A DNA stretch of 6,037 bases. Source: SVEL01 sp045125245 (lineage in GTDB: Bacteria; Bacillota; Clostridia; Lachnospirales; Lachnospiraceae). Each line of letters begins with the position of its first letter. Positions within the stretch are counted from its first letter, which is position 1. The stretch lies in the NCBI GenBank assembly GCA_045125245.1, contig JBGVNF010000042.1, positions 1-6,037 on the forward strand, read 5' to 3'. The notes beneath the pieces were generated by a model, which did no database searches, was not told the origin of the DNA, and saw only the letters and a program-made list of their open reading frames with translations. The position numbers were made by a program, and so were the translations under genes. Shown here piece by piece: positions 5,544 to 6,037 of this stretch.

Positions 5544-6037
5544 TGAAACAATCCGAAATCGAAAAAGATTATTGGAGATACTATGTTCAAATTCCATATA
5601 AAAGTCCTGTTAGTAAAACATATGTAGATGAAAACGGAAAGGAACATACAGAATATAAATGTTGTTTTCCTGTTAAACTAACAGAGTGGGATGAATATAG
5701 TGAATATGCATATCCCATTTTAACGATTAGTCCAACCCTCTTAGAACGTAGGTTTGGAATAGATTTGACTAAGGTTACACTGTTTGATTATGTTGTTGTA
5801 ATGTGTTTAGAGAATGAAATGATAAAAGAATTGGAAAGAATGTTTTCAATGGCTTTTAGAGAAGAAATATTTGGTATTGTGGTAGGAAAAGGTGAAAGTC
5901 AGGAGATACGTTTTGTATTTGCATCTGATAATGATTTTTACATAGATAGACATAACTATGAGGATGTTAGACAGATTCTTATGGCACAATCATTTTATTT
6001 TGACCCGATTGTGGGGAAAAATGAACGTTCACAAAAA
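5543..6037 (+). CDS. Unrecognised phage protein, 3'-partial (165 codons visible)
   Basis: ATG 5543 overlaps the preceding stop in TAATG and has AGGTGG (5528-5533) 9 bases upstream, so the two genes are translationally coupled. The frame runs open to the end of the window. The visible product begins MKQSEIEKDYWRYYVQIPYK and includes CCFPVKLTEWDEYSEYAYPI (about residues 40-59). A hydrophobic, acidic helical region follows (LTKVTLFDYVVVMCLENEMI, about 75-94), then two strands (EIFGIVVGKG, EIRFVF) and YEDVRQILMAQSFYFDP near the visible end. Segments of the type Y-E-x-x-R-x-I-L-x-x-Q are common in phage tail-region proteins such as tail assembly proteins, but I cannot place this in a family. Its position after a terminator-like gene suggests a tail or neck role. 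No signal peptide is seen. Confidence 0.75.
   Translation, partial: MKQSEIEKDYWRYYVQIPYKSPVSKTYVDENGKEHTEYKCCFPVKLTEWDEYSEYAYPILTISPTLLERRFGIDLTKVTLFDYVVVMCLENEMIKELERMFSMAFREEIFGIVVGKGESQEIRFVFASDNDFYIDRHNYEDVRQILMAQSFYFDPIVGKNERSQK

Overview
The window is a compact, single-strand (+) block of bacteriophage virion genes. The DNA is AT-rich, leucine is mostly TTA and arginine mostly CGT or AGA. Nearly every gene has a strong Firmicutes-style Shine-Dalgarno (AAGGAGG, GGGAGGT or GAGGGTGAT). This points to a tailed phage or prophage of a low-GC Gram-positive host. TAA, TAG and TGA all end genes, so the standard bacterial code fits. The sequence does not identify the host or phage species.

Layout: (1) 1-837 is the 3' part of a capsid maturation protease fused to a scaffold domain. 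An in-frame internal start at 265 probably also yields the scaffold alone, as in the lambda C/Nu3 pair. (2) 894-1355 is a 153-aa protein in the position of a head decoration protein. (3) 1411-2472 is the HK97-fold major capsid protein. Genes 2 and 3 share almost identical ribosome-binding leaders. (4) 2473-2530 is a composite inverted repeat containing a terminator-like hairpin directly after the capsid stop codon. (5) 2556-2735 is a 59-aa gene resembling the small phage family DUF5659. (6) 2753-3481 is a 242-aa protein of unknown function with a Met/Gln-rich N-terminal segment. (7) 3507-3923, 3925-4896 and 4908-5543 are very tightly packed and look like head-tail connector genes: a helical adaptor candidate, a neck or head-closure candidate ending in an Ig-like domain, and a tail-terminator-like protein. 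(8) 5543-6037 is the start of a further, unrecognised phage protein cut by the window edge.

Read as a pathway, protease and scaffold build the prohead, decoration and capsid proteins form the shell, and the connector genes close the portal vertex and join the tail. Portal and terminase should lie upstream, and the major tail protein and tape measure downstream. Capsid, scaffold and protease are the firmest calls. The connector roles rest mostly on gene order, size and predicted fold. No tRNA, CRISPR array, insertion sequence, attachment site or convincing sigma-70 promoter was seen. No gene-free stretch exceeds about 85 bases.
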